Below are positions 10,857-23,546 of a stretch of DNA of 64,000 bases, in pieces (within the stretch, counting starts at the first letter, position 1; every line of letters begins with the position of its first letter). A program made the translations under genes and the position numbers. Source of the stretch: Leguminivora glycinivorella (taxonomy: Eukaryota > Arthropoda > Insecta > Lepidoptera > Tortricidae); contig NC_062977.1 in the NCBI RefSeq assembly GCF_023078275.1, positions 17,530,585 through 17,594,584 of the forward strand, read 5' to 3'. The notes beneath the pieces were generated by a model. That model searched no databases and was not told the DNA's origin. It saw nothing but the letters and a program-made list of their open reading frames with translations.

Positions 10857-11003
10857 AACTGTTCTTTGAGGGAACGAAATAAGAACCGAAACCGAAATTA
10901 TTTTGTTCCCACTGAACAAAATTTATAATGAACCGTTCGTTTAGGGAACGATATAAGAACCGTAACCGAAATTATTTTGTTCCCATTGAACAAAATTTAT
11001 AGG
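10857..11003 (+). repeat. Two tandem 74-bp units
   Basis: GGGAACGAAATAAGAACCG at 10870 recurs as GGGAACGATATAAGAACCG at 10944. Both are followed by AAATTATTTTGTTCCCA and GAACAAAATTTATA. The run ends near GGGTTCCGATCCCTGG (about 11040-11055), a form seen at hAT-type transposon ends, but the class is not proven. Confidence 0.7.
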
Positions 11004-11065
11004 TAACGGTTTAAGAACGATATCAAATGGTATTTGGGAACGGGTTCCGATCCCTGGTTCGTTGT

Positions 11066-11842
11066 TTGCTATAGCTCCTCTATACGAAGTAATAATTACT
11101 CAATGCTATCGCACAAATTTAAGGCTGCTTTCAAAAAAAACGTCAAAAGAATGTAAATTTGATAGTTTTAGTCGGTGAAATACTACACTTTCCGTTATCC
11201 AATAGATTTATTTAATTCAAGTTCCAGTTAGAGCATCTTATTATCTTGATTTTTATAAGACTGGATTTTTGAAAACTAACTCACTAAATTAATTATGATT
11301 TTTTCTCTAATGCACGTTTAGAAAAACGCACGTATAGAGCTGAATCAGTCGATCTTATTTGTAAAATTTGGACAATTTTGAATATTAAAACGGGTAAATT
11401 TATAATTCGTATATCCTGTACCACAATCATTTCAGACTAGATTTTTATTTTAAGTTTTTGAAAAAGAGTAAACTAGCCTAAGGCGAATTCAATTTTTTTC
11501 AAAAATTACCTAAAATTAAGTGACAATTTCTTTGAAAATCTACATCACATCGAAGTAAGTTTTGTACTAAATTAATCTGCAACGTTTACTTAAATTGCTG
11601 TTATGCCTTAGTAATTATAAATTGCTATTATTGATTTTTGCCAATTTTTTGAAAACGAGCCTTCACCGGTACAATTATTACCACTTTTGAACATTTTCTC
11701 ATATTTTGGTCTACCAAGTAGAAAAAGTCCTATAATGTGATATATATTTATAAACTACTCGCAAAGCCCTTTAATTTGATACCACACACGGTATGATCGA
11801 GCGCTCGGTTGCGATTTCACTATTTTTAACACGAAAGCCCTC
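11066..11842. other. No gene seen
   Basis: AT-rich non-coding DNA. Positions 11250-11360 loosely resemble 18570-18680 (shared AATTAATTATGATTTTTT), suggesting an old dispersed repeat. Confidence 0.3.
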
Positions 11843-12348
11843 TTAAGACGATACTGTAGGGGTCAATTCTCCATACAAACGCTCTCGACTATTTCCTCCC
11901 TGGTTTTTGAAGATAGAGCAATGATTTTTTCAACACAGATTGTTATTATTTTTATCTGTGTCGGACCGTTTTGATTTTTTTGATATTCTGCTTTTTAAAG
12001 ATTCTAGAGCCAATCAAAAATTTCCAAAAACGGCCTTTTTCATTGTGGCGCAAAAAAAGGTGTGATACTCAAGATTGGTAACAATTAACCAAAAAAGCTA
12101 AACGGTCCGACATAGATTATTTCATTGTTATTCAGATTCTCAAATTTCGTTCCGATTGATTAAGTTTTGAAGGAGGAAAGAGTCGAGAGCGGAACCTCGA
12201 TTTTAAAGATTTTGACGGAGTTGTTCTTAATGGACAATTTTTTTTCGATAAATCTAGTTAATAACACTTGTATATTTAACTAAAATTCCCAAGTTGAAAG
12301 GGGGGGGCTCCTTTCCATTTTAGCATTTTCGCTACCGTATCCTCTTAA
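11843..12348 (+). mobile_element. MITE bounded by TTAAGACGATAC / GTATCCTCTTAA, copy 1
   Basis: The element starts TTAAGACGATACTGTAG and ends CTACCGTATCCTCTTAA, inverted relatives of each other. A second copy in the same orientation with near-identical interior lies at 27724-28240. Both copies are bordered by TTAA on each side, which is either a TTAA target duplication or part of the terminal repeat. There is no coding capacity. Confidence 0.85.
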
Positions 12349-13594
12349 TACGGGCAGAAGGGTAGGTAGCCGCCCCTCAGGTTAATTTTCAGAATAATAA
12401 TGTTCAGAAAAATATATTAACAGGACACGACAACAGATTCATTTCTGTTATAGATATATATGCATGAGACCCGCGAAAATAGAATATGGAAATATGTATT
12501 TCGGTACCCGATACACAGAGTACAATAAGAGTAGAACAGAATTATGAAGGTTTCATGTAGATAAATATGAAATGTACTATTCTAATTTTTCCTGTTTTAT
12601 ACCTCAATTACATTACATTCCCAATCCTGATAAAGTGACATGACTAACTGAGCATACATCACGCCTCAAATCATCCGTCGCTCACACCATCACAACTCAA
12701 AATAAATAAACACATTTAGCCCCAAACGATCAATTTCAACTGTCAGTTACAAAGTTATTATGTGTCGCCAAGTGCACACAATGGCACGTTATAAACGATT
12801 CGAATTTTGTGAAAACTTTTCAGTGGAATATACCGGCTGCTTTATTACATATCCATTTCTCTCGTAATTGAACTGGTTGAGATGTCGCCTTCGATGTTTT
12901 CGGAGAGATACAACCTAGAAGAAGAGAGCAAGCTTCCACTTCCAAACCTTCTGGTTTTACAGGTGTCTTTGGGAGGCGGTAACCATTTTCCTCCTATCAA
13001 AACAATAAAAGCTGAGTTATTTCCGCGCGACGGTAACTGTCTGGCAGTGACCAAAATAATATAGGTGCAGAATTTTTGTCCCTTTTTCCTATTACGCCGA
13101 GGTGGTTTGAACTCACGACTCACGACCTTCCGTGTTGTTTTTCCAAATTAAGGAATGTCAAAACTAATTAGAATATATAGTCGAAAACCTACTCAAAATA
13201 TGAATACATCTAAATTATTCTCAGTAGTTGTCAGGCCCCAGAGCGAGGTAATGAATTTTCCCGAACCGAAAATTAAATTCAGTGTTGAACGTGGTTGAAC
13301 TAACATAGACTACCGTATCACTGTTCCGCTACGAATATATCTACCGCTTTTCAAAACATTAATTTACACACCCGTACCGAATTAAATTAGCTAACATCTC
13401 TCGCTTAGAATAAATATTACTGGCATGCGCACATTATGTTTCATTAGCTTTTGATCGAGGGTTGATTGATTATCCATTAGCACAACATGATACAGAGGTA
13501 TTATGTTTAACATTAATTTTCAGGTTAGGCGTTTCCTGTAACAAAGGATTACATGAGAAAAGGTTAATAAATGTTTTTTTTAATCCTATTTTGT
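12349..13594. other. No gene seen
   Basis: A minus-strand open frame at 12845-13123 has no domain and no splice support. TTTGAACTCACGACTC near 13107 is weakly B-box-like and could mark a degraded SINE. Nothing else is supported. Confidence 0.3.
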
Positions 13595-13599
13595 GTCAC

Positions 13600-13735
13600 A
13601 TTGCTGGCAGGCAAGCATGGTCGCGTGATAAATGATATAACGTCAGGCAGTCCTTTTCGCACTATTTGTAAGTGCGATAGAGACGCACCGATGCGATAAA
13701 GTTTATCCAACTAGTGTGCTACGCCCGCTGGACAA
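13600..13735 (+). mobile_element. MITE with CAAGCATGGTCGCGTGATAA end and central palindrome
   Basis: It shares GGCAGGCAAGCATGGTCGCG and the central TTCGCACTATTTGTAAGTGCG palindrome (two halves of about 10 bases) with 61030-61160. It is related to the nearly perfect hairpins at 27426-27548 and 39191-39316. The second arm here is diverged. Confidence 0.6.
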
Positions 13736-13935
13736 AGGTCTCCCATTTCATCCTCAAGTCCTGCACTCATCACAGTTTGATACATGCTCCCGCCAGTCAC
13801 TACAAAATACGCCGAGGTCGTTCGGCCATCTCTTTTAGGTTCTGCCTTTACTTTGTCTGTCTATAACTGCGGCCTACCGATCTAGATGCTTTGGGCAGAT
13901 ATGTCCCGCCCAATCCCATTTCAGCGAGGCGGCCT
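13731..13935 (-). mobile_element. LINE 3' fragment (C-terminal tail of ORF2)
   Basis: Read on the minus strand, one frame gives AASLKWDWAGHICPKHLDR, the K-W-x-W-A-G-H motif typical of the C-terminal end of insect LINE ORF2 proteins. CCTTTGTCCAGCGGGC follows near 13730. Stops and shifts show it is decayed. Confidence 0.6.
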
Positions 13936-14844
13936 TAGCACTCAATTTACGTTACCACCAGCACAGTATATTGGTATTTCGTTAAGTTTGTGAATTGATT
14001 TTATTACAATAATTACTGTTGATCACGAACTTATTTATCTAACGAAATTACGAAACTATGCTTACAAGGACCGACTGTAAGGCGCTGCTTGTAATTTCAC
14101 TTGGCCATAGTTTTAATAAGACCTTTGAATTCCATAATACCGCTAATTGAAGTATTTTCTAGAAAGTCCGATTAACAGCCAGCTAACTGTGAAAAGACAA
14201 AAGCGTCTTCACTGGAAACCACTTCGAAAAGCTCCAGTAACAAAGCAAAACTGTGAGAGCCTACTCCGCTTTAACCTCAAAAGAGAAACTTTTTCATGAG
14301 TTCTATTATTTTGTAACAAATATATTAATAATAAAAAGTATATAAAACTATTATATCATTCTCTTTAGGGGGAAAAGTTGAATAAAGTTCACTGGGGCTG
14401 GGGTAACTTCTAAAGCAGATTTCATAAATGGCAAAAATCTATTGTATAATACCGGAGGCCCATCTTATTTATTATTATTATAATTCAGCAACACAAAGCT
14501 TATTACTAATGTTTCTACATTTAAAAAGTACTTTTAGTATGATCCTAGACCCTAAGTTAAACATACCCTACCCTAAGTTATACAAAAGTTTTAGTATATT
14601 TCTTTCTTCCTAATTCCAAAGTTTACTAATAGACCAAAAACATGAATATTAAAACTAGGCCAAGTTCTTATGTGACACAAAAACTTGTGGTATCTGAAAA
14701 CATGCCAAGTTTCGCGCTAGACTGACGATAAATTAATTTACTTTATAATCACGTATTCTAATTTTGTCGCTTGGATCTGAAATAAGTCAACTGTTAAACA
14801 TTATTCTTATGATGTGAATTCATAATATTTACTATATTAAATAC
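13936..14844. other. No gene seen
   Basis: AT-rich sequence. The open frame at 14428-14613 is low-complexity and unsupported. Confidence 0.3.
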
Positions 14845-15113
14845 TAGCTTCTGCCCGCGGCTTCGCTCGCGTCAAATTCGATTGCTGCATTCGATTGCGG
14901 AATGCTGCATACAAACTTCCACCCATTTTAAGGAACTGGGGGGGTTAAAAACAGACAAAAAGGTCAAAAAGTAGACTATGTCACTCTCACTCCCTTCAAC
15001 TATCTCCACTTAAAAAATCACGTCAATTCGTAGCTCCGTTTTGCCGTGAAAGACGGACAAACAAACAGACATACACAGACACACTTTCCCATTTATAATA
15101 TTAGTATGGATTC
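14845..15113 (+). repeat. Dispersed repeat ACTAGCTTCTGCCCGCGGCT ... TATAATATTAGTATGGA, copy 1
   Basis: It starts ACTAGCTTCTGCCCGCGGCT and ends CATTTATAATATTAGTATGG. A second copy lies at 45137-45372 with the same ends. The conserved interior GTTTTGCCGTGAAAGACGGA lies near 15040. This repeat type is frequent in Lepidoptera. No coding capacity. Confidence 0.8.
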
Positions 15114-17852
15114 GTTTACCAACGACCTTACTCTTGAATCGATCTATTAAAAAAATCGCATCAAAAATCCGTTAAGTAGTTTTAAAGATCATAACACATG
15201 GACAGACCGACATCGAGAATCGACTTTGTTTCATGCTACGTATTGATGTTAAAGGAACATCCCTAAAACGATATAAATGTTGACGTTTTAGATTTCTCAA
15301 TACAACATTTTCGACAATAAAATGCCCGCAACCGCGTTATTGTTATTGCGATAGAATCGGGAGGTAATGTAGATGGCCTTTTGATACGTCGTTGTATGTA
15401 CCTGAATTTATTGCTTCACACTCGACTTATTGGTATGTTATCATTATCACCTGATTCTAAACAGTTGAGATGATTTCATTCGAGATAAGAAAACAAACAA
15501 TGTATTCATGTTGGAATACGAAATACCTACGTACATAAAACACTTCGCTGTAAGATTATTACATGTGACTTCTCTTGTTGTTACTGACACGCGTTAAGAT
15601 TAAATTGAAATAAACAAAAACAATTCTTATCTGTGCACTTCAGTTAAGTAAATCTAGCTTATAAAACCAACGAAATTGAGCAAAAAAAAAACAAGTACTT
15701 ATTGTATGAACACCTAATTAATAAATTTGTTGCATTTCGATATTATGATATCTAAAATCTGAATCTACACGTATTATCTATAGGTATCCAATTGTAAGTA
15801 CAAAGTTTCAGAGTAATCTGGCTAATCCTTGTGAAATTAAGGTAGGTCTTTTTTTAACAACTGAGCGTGCTGCGAACTCTTAACGCTACGACACACAAAA
15901 AAAAGAAGACATAACTAAATTCAATGGCTGTGCAGTTTTCAAATATTTTAATTTAAAACATCAATCGCATTCAACCAATGAATTCACCAGCCATCGTTCA
16001 AGCCCTATTTTACGATTCGTCATAAATACGAGTACACACAAGCACAAGCCGTCGCCAGAACTGGGTCTCTCCGGATATCGACATGTGCCATCGGGTTTGA
16101 CTAATAGTATCGGTTTACACGCGGATCGGGGATGTATACAGTATACACGTATCCAATCGAACGATGTCAACATTGAATACTTAATTAAAGCGGTAAATAG
16201 GTACGAGGTATTCATGCAATCACATGACTTTTACCAGAAGGATGATGTTGGAACACAGACTAATTCTGTGTGTAGGAATCTAGGAATAACTGATTTTCGA
16301 TCCTTTACTGCAAATGAAGGCAGGGCCACGTTTGTTACTTTTTGCTATATAGTCAGTACATACACGACTTTATTGCTTATGCCGTAAGGATGTGGATACA
16401 TCTTTTTGGCACTTTGTTGGCCGTATTAGCACATATTATCAATATTTTGATTTATTTAGAAACTAAGCGGTTACAGGGGTAGTAAAGCAGAAAACGCGGT
16501 AAAAACCCCGAAACAAGCATCATCAGAGGAAATTCCGGATGAAACAAACTTTGCGCATAGCCCTCATATAGGTAATTTCGTTAAACTAACAAAGTGATTC
16601 ACAGAATAAATTTCATGGCGAGTTTACAAAGAACAGATGAATTTTTAAATGCAACGTCGAGTGTTGTTCCAGCGGATCACTGAATTTATTCAAAAGCGCT
16701 TAACCCCGCGGGGATTTAGAAAATCCATCTCCGCTTGATTCAGGCGTTTCAATATTTAAAGTACCCACCGTTGCAATTGCATTGTGGTTGCCACTGTTAT
16801 ACCAAAATTCAGTTTACTGGGTCACGCGGAAACTAGTTTTGTTCTGAATATTGCAAGAGACTGACGCTTGGGCGCGCATAAGGTTCCGTAAATTGTCAAC
16901 AACATTTTATACTTGATGGTACAGTTTTAAACGCCTAGATCCAATTTGGCATAGATAAGCTAGTCCCATAGTTTTGCAGCCACCTCGTGCGACCCAGTCG
17001 AGTAGGCTCGACTTGGAATCGTGCCAGAAACATTAGCACAGATACATGAGCCTAGCAATGCACACAAGTTATCGCCGATTCTATTCTTACACGACTGACA
17101 CATCAGCCCAATGCATTATTTTTTAAACAAATCTCTCCTATAACAATAATTACAAACCCCTAAGAATTTATTCTATTAACCGAATTTGGGTCCGCTGCTG
17201 AAGATATGTCTTTTTCTTAAGTTACATTCTGTTGTTCTGTATGCGGTGGTTCTGTGCCAGGTCAGGTCGGCCTTGGCGTCTTTTTAATGTAGTCTGACTG
17301 TCTAGCTTTTGATCTTCCGTTGTTTTGGCTTCCCAGTCCTCGGTTTAATATACGCAATAAGAATCGGCAGTTTACAAGTAAGAAATCGAAGAGCAAATAT
17401 CATTAAACGTTGTTTTATATTTGTTACTGGGGTAGTTCACTACTTCACTAACTAACCGAAGAGTAATTCATAGAACGCACGATAGCAACATCGAGAGAAA
17501 TAAATTGAATGTTATAGATTTCGCTGCGGGGCGCCTCGTTCGAGCTCGTGAACTGAATACGGCACGCTTTAGCTCTGCGTTTGAAACAATTTTATCATAC
17601 TTTAAAAATTCTCTTATGTTCTCTTAAAGTTTTGCATGTGAGCACAAATAAATATACATTTAGATTAGTAAGTTGAAATTCGTTCTAAGTTAAAAAGGAA
17701 ACGCTACGAGATTTATCAGATTTACATGGTTAAAGTCTGTAGCCCCAGGGGTATTATGTGGCTCGGGGGTCTGACGAAGTAAGGACAGATGTAAGATTAA
17801 CAAAGTAAATAAACCTAGCTAAGCGAATGTGTGTGTAGTATCGGGATAAATC
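15114..17852. other. No gene seen in presumed intron
   Basis: No recognisable coding exon, repeat pair or RNA gene was found. Two antiparallel overlapping open frames at 15961-16387 lack start, splice or domain support. Confidence 0.3.
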
Positions 17853-18361
17853 TTAACCCTTAAATGCATGAATTTTTCTTTTAACGAGATATTAATATAT
17901 GTGATAGACAATTGTTTTCTGACTCTTGGAAAAATATACCGATTTTAATACTAAATCAGTGTTAGAAGTTAAATAGGTTAAAACTTATTTACATAAATAT
18001 ATAATTATTGGTAAGTTTTTTTTTGTAAAGTTTTACTATTAGAAAGGTACACTATTTGTGAAACCCCCCTGATAAAATGTTTAAACATAAACTAATTACT
18101 AACTCCGAAAAAATCTGCCTAAATCACATACTAAAAATCGCCATCATCCTGTTTTTTCACACTTTTCCGTCATTTCATCTTTGTCCTTAAATAATAAATA
18201 GTAAATCATTATATTATTTAATATATTTAATTATTTATTAAATAATAATAAATACTGAATAATAATTAAGCTATAAATGTGATTTTGGACAGCTACATAT
18301 TGAGTCATAGGCCATCCAATATATATGCGTATATATGCATCACCATGCATTTAAGGGTTAA
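17853..18361. mobile_element. piggyBac-type MITE, TTAA ends, copy 1
   Basis: It begins TTAACCCTTAAATGCATG and ends CATGCATTTAAGGGTTAA. With TTAA read as the target duplication, the terminal repeat starts CCCTTAAATGCATG, the CCC start and TTAA target expected of piggyBac-derived elements. The interior is non-coding. A reverse copy at about 62612-63146 shares the interior and is split by a SINE. Confidence 0.75.
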
Positions 18362-20866
18362 TACTGTGGACTGGAGGTCCTTACACAATTATATGAGTAA
18401 GGAATTGAAAACATAACTAAATTAAGAGGCCGTCAATATCAAAAAGTAGAAAATCGTAAAATTGGTAGTTTTCTACGTCCGGTTTTAGTTTCAGTATATA
18501 CTTATTGATAAGAAAAGCACTTGTTTTAAACAGCGCGTATTCTTATCTACAAAATCAGTAGTTGACATTAAGGAAAAGTTACTCCCTGAATTAATTATGA
18601 TTTTTTTCCTGACGCTAGTTTAAGAAAACCCGCAAATAGTGCTCACGTCTGAGTGAGCTGAGCTCAATTTTGTATACTTTAGGCTGCTAAAATTGATGTT
18701 GTCGCATTACTTATATCCTAAACTAAAAATTCAGTAGTTTACATGTGTGTTATCATGCTACTAAAATACAGTAAATGGAAGTTAAACGACATCAATATTT
18801 GTCTAAAAATACTTCGAATCAAATGGCAATTACTTCGAAAACCTTTTAGGCAAACAAAAGGCTTTCTTGATAATTATAAACTTAAGGTATGTGTATGCAA
18901 AATAGTGTGTAATACAAATCAGGAAACACTTCCAATTTTAGATACATACTTACTTAAAGTTGTAACTAAAATGCGGTCGGCCCCTGTCGGCATCTTCATA
19001 AATTTGAATATGTACGACCGTGTTTTAGTTTTAAAATAATGTTATTTTATAAGCTAGATAACTGGACTACAGAATTATTACCTTTTCATATTTTTCCTTA
19101 CAAAGAGAACGAATAAAATCAATGTTGAATATAAACTTTCGTAAATTTTCCATACAAACGTCAAAACTGCGAACAGATTCTATTGAGTCAGACGCCCGAT
19201 CGGACTCGTTCGGAGCGGACGTGTCGCCAAATTTGCTCCAATGACATTTGTTTTTGACACTGGAAATCATATACGGATACAAAAAGATTGCCAGTGCTAT
19301 GAATGTATTCAAAAGTAATAAGGTAAATAAATATCGTCACGTCTAAAAGAGTCTCAGTGTAAAATCGTTTTTTTTTTGTGTTGTTTACTACTTATTATTG
19401 TTGAGAAATAAAAAAATATATGAAACTTTAATACAATGATAAGAAATATAGGTATTTTTTGTCTTCTAAACTTTATTAAAATGAAAGAGTTTTAAAATTA
19501 ATTTTAACTCGTTGGACTTTATTTTCATTATACTGGTCACATTATTTAGTGTGTCAGTGTGTGTAACATTCTCTATTCACGAAGAGACATTCAGTGTGGC
19601 GCATGAAAAAACTAACAGAACTAATCATTATAATTATATTCTATAAACGATTATTTACGTAAATGGCGAAATTATTAATTGTAATAATATATTATCTTAT
19701 CACAAAATTGTTCTGTATGACTTACCTTCTTACGTTCAATATAATTTTTAAATGGTGTTTGCACACGGGGCACGTAACCTTAGATTCAGACAACTTTAAC
19801 TAAATTTTGAAAATTATTATTTTAATGAAGAATTCTATACATGGCAACAATTTTACATGTAAACTGACTGTCAACCTCTGTTCATACATAACCTCAACCT
19901 TTGTCTCAGTGCATTTATAACGGATGTTATAATGGCTAAACCGATCAGGAACAGTGAATTATTTTAATTAATTCGGAAAAGGGTTTAACCATTTATAATT
20001 AAAATAAACGAAGCACTGTTTTTTACACCAGAGTTGTTTTGATTTTATATGGTGTTTGCACAAATTTATTTTGAAAAATAATCGGAGTCAATTCGTGTGA
20101 GATGGTAACACTAAATTGACACTGTCCGCAATCTAAACACGCGGCAGCGTGTCAAGTCAAGTTCAAGTAACCGAACTGGCAGACAACATCGTGTGTAATA
20201 TTACACGAACTATTTGGAGCCTCTATGGGCGTCCTCACAACAAAAACTATTTCACGTAAACGTCTTAAATTTGGCTCTTATATTGATATTTGTGACATAC
20301 ATATTATGTGCCTGTCGTGATTGTTTCACCGGATGGTCTGATCGGAAGATTAGACCATTTCGTTGGATCTCCTTCTTGTTTATGTCTTATTATTTGTAAC
20401 GTTTATTTTGTGTGTGTGTTAACGAATAAATTAATTATATTCTATTCTATTATAAAAGTTATAAGAAATGATATTTTATGTCATCAATTGTCATAAAATA
20501 TTTTGAGGACTGCCATTGAACTTGGCACCCGTTTAGATCTCACTGCTTTTGTCGTTGACGCCAACAACCAAGGCATATATAATATTGAACTTGGCTCATA
20601 TTTCCCTTTTTTGGTTTTGATGGGATTTTAACGTTACAACTGATCTTCAGTGAAACTATAATACCTGTCTTAAGTTCCTCTCACTTAGGTCACTGACCTC
20701 TTCCAGTAAATTGCGGTAGTGTGCGAAAAGTATGTTGGTGAGTGTGACGTGCGTTAGTGTGTGTAAATGGGGTAATTTGACAGATACTGAATTTTTACCC
20801 ATCGTGACGGGCTCTTAACTGCCATATTATGCAATATAGCCGATAGCCGTATGTTCTTGTTGGTCG
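18362..20866. other. No gene seen in presumed intron
   Basis: Several open frames of 60-100 codons occur by chance-like spacing and none carries a domain or splice frame. Nothing else is supported. Confidence 0.3.
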
Positions 20867-20869
20867 TAA

Positions 20870-20995
20870 GGCCGTTTTCACATTATCCGATCCGATATCG
20901 GATGTCGGAAGGATTTCAGTGGAAAAAATCCAAGATGGCGCCTGTAATGTATGGGATATCGGTCCGATATCGGATCGGATAGTGTGAAAACGCAC
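20870..20995. mobile_element. PIF/Harbinger-like MITE flanked by TAA, copy 1
   Basis: A 126-bp element with terminal inverted repeats CGTTTTCACATTATCCGATC and its complement. TAA stands directly outside both ends (20867-20869 and 20996-20998). Copies 2 and 3, at 38265-38355 and 61402-61534, are also flanked by TAA. A 3-bp TWA duplication is diagnostic of PIF/Harbinger elements. Confidence 0.85.
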
Positions 20996-21527
20996 TAAGA
21001 CGTGTACGCGAATTACTAACCCATATATCGTCACTACTTTAAAAAAATCTCGTATCTCACGCTGTTTGTCAAAGTTAAAACGCAGTAAGTCTATATGCAT
21101 TCCATACATACTTACTACAATTTTCTTTTCATTGACAGACGAAGATCGAAGATACAAGTTTTTTTAAAAGTAGTGACGATATGCCCATTGGGTCGTTTTG
21201 TCCCACTGCTGAAAACACGCTCATTAAAATAAGCAGGAGAATGAGGTTGTCAACTTGTCACCTCAAAAAATAGGGATTATTAATAAAAATAATTCAAAAA
21301 ATTCTAAGCATTGAATATATTACGACAGCAAAAATATAGAAACAATTATTACCATAATATAATCAAGATGTGTTCCTGTAAATTTGACGCTTTGGCGTCA
21401 CAATATAAACGATTCCTGTATGACAATATAGGTAAACCCTTAGTAACCCGTTTCTCATCCATGTCTAATGCAGGAAATTTAATTCTTCCTCCCCCAGAGT
21501 AAAAGCGATCTAAATATAGACACAATG

Positions 21528-21981
21528 TGAATCAGCTGTTGCATCACATGAGCAGGGACGTCCGGTGACGTCAGGTGAGCACTTGAACCTTCCCGGCAAC
21601 CTTGGTACCGCTGCCCTTTCTTTTATAAAGGCGATCGGTGAAATGTCACCGTCCTAGCTACAATTTTTGGATTTCTTTCAACCCCTTTTTGCCAAGAGTG
21701 GCACTGGAACTTAGTAGTTCATGTGCTCTCTCTGCCCCTTTATGAGATACAGGCGTGATTATATGTTATGTATGTAGAAATTTGACATCTGAGGATGTTC
21801 GAAGTAACAATTCTTATACGTGTGAATCATCTGTTGCATTACATGAGGTCGCGGGTAGTCCGATGACGTCAGGTAAGCATTTGAACCTTCCCGGCAACCT
21901 TGGTATATACCCATGCCAATTATTATTCTTTAATGGTGATTGGTGAAATATCACCAATCAGCCAATCACCATCCTAGCTGT
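21528..21981 (+). repeat. Direct duplication of about 135 bp, units about 295 bp apart
   Basis: Unit 1 (21528-21662) and unit 2 (21822-21981) both read GTGAATCA then CTGTTGCAT, a GACGTCAGGT block, TTGAACCTTCCCGGCAACCT and a TCCTAGCT end. Unit 2 has a longer middle with a GGTGATTGGTGA repeat answered by TCACCAATCA. They may be two copies of one short element. Confidence 0.7.
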
Positions 21982-21982
21982 A

Positions 21983-23025
21983 GAAAGAGCGTAGCCGTGT
22001 TTGCATAGAAAATCGGCCCTTTCGCCAAATGTTCACTGTAATTTTTTTTTAAAGAGCTCTCATGACAAATATTTTTTACTGTAAGTTTGAGGTTTCTATC
22101 TTTTTTATTTTCTGAGATATGATTTTTTTATTAATTTACATAATATCCATTTTTTTCAACATTGGCTAATGCGATTCACTTGAACTTTTGGGACAATAAT
22201 ATACATGTAATGACTCACATGTTCTAGCAATAATATTTAATAGTGCCGAAAAAATCTTGGCTTAAAGTAGGAAACAAAACTTCAGTATTTTTTTCTCGCT
22301 TTTTAGAAAAGCGACACCTACAGTTCTTTGTCAAGTAATTGCTTATATAAAGGCCTGCAACATATATTTTTTTTTCAAAATAATCCAGTAGGTACTTCAT
22401 ACTAGAAAATGGAATAATAAAGGATACTACCCATACCGCAAACGAGCTACACAGTAAATAGGTGAATTTTAGTCGTAATACCTTTATGAATGCAATCTTC
22501 CAGTACCAATATTGTTAATAATAAAGAGGTTTGCGACTAAAATTCACCTATTTACTGTGTAGCTCGTTTGCGGTATGGGTAGTATCCTTTATTATTCCAT
22601 TTTCTAGTATGAAGTACCTCCTGGATTATTTTGAAAAAAATATATATTGCGGGCCTTTATATAAGCAATTACTTGACAAAGAACTATAGGTGTCGCTTTT
22701 CTAAAAAGCGAGAAAAAAATACTGAAGATTTGTTTCCTACTTTAAGCCAAGATTTTTTTCGGCACTATTAAATATTATTGCTAGAACATGTGAGTCATTA
22801 CATGTATATTATTGTCCCAAAAGTTCAAGTGAATCGCATTAGCCAATGTTGAAAAAAATGGATATTATGTAAATTAATAAAAAAATCATATCTCAGAAAA
22901 TAAAAAAGATAGAAACCTCAAACTTACAGTAAATAATATTTGTCACGAGAGCTCTTTAAAAAAAAATTACAGTGAACATTTGGCGAAAGGGCCGATTTTC
23001 TATGCAAACACGGCTACGCTCTTTG
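21983..23025. mobile_element. Foldback element with about 495-bp arms
   Basis: The left arm (about 21983-22480) and right arm (about 22530-23025) are near-perfect reverse complements with a spacer of about 50 bp. The ends are AAAGAGCGTAGCCGTGTTTG and CAAACACGGCTACGCTCTTT. There is no coding capacity. High arm identity suggests recent insertion or ongoing gene conversion. Confidence 0.9.
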
Positions 23026-23397
23026 GGATAAAATAGTCAATAAAAAGGTTCAATCATCTCGTATCGTATACTAGCAGCAAGTTAACCATTTAAATAAAAA
23101 AAATCTTTGGCAAATTTTAGAAGCATGGAAAGGTATTATCAGATTTGATGTTGAAAAGTCTGATTAAATTGGGGAAAATCCTTGCAATTTTTCCGTAATT
23201 TGAATGTTAATTCAATTTGTAACCGACCAAACTGGTGACAAAAATTGTGTTCGAAAGCGATCGAAAACTTTGACTCAAGTGACATTACTCGGTAAACTCG
23301 GATCAGGACGAATTTATATCTGTCTTATATTTAATACAATCGCGGAAGGGACGAATGTTTTCTTCTTTTTATTTGCGAATTATACCTAAAGGTACTC
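23026..23397. other. No gene seen
   Basis: Short unsupported open frames only. Confidence 0.3.
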
Positions 23398-23546
23398 GTA
23401 CAGCCGCCGGCAAAAATAAGTGATGATTTTTGTACCTTGTCGCTTTTAATCGTAAATTACAATCGTACCATTTCGTATAACATTTTAAACACGACGTTAA
23501 AGTGACAAGGTACAGAAATCAACACTTATGCCGATGACTGTACCAT
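23398..23546. mobile_element. Short MITE with ACAGCCGCCGGCAAAAATAA end
   Basis: The left about 43 bp, ending GTACCTTGTC, are answered by GACAAGGTAC at 23508, which continues to CCGATGACTGTA at 23546. The arms are imperfect inverted repeats around an AT-rich centre. Confidence 0.7.

Noticed and set aside
12845..13123. 92-codon minus-strand frame
   Set aside because: No homology recognised, an overlapping plus-strand frame, and repeat-like flanks.
15961..16387. Overlapping frames of 84 and 100 codons on opposite strands
   Set aside because: No recognisable domain, no splice context and no repeat of either protein in the window; likely chance.
20795..21157. 120-codon minus-strand frame
   Set aside because: It runs straight through the TAA-flanked MITE at 20870-20995 and has no domain or splice support.
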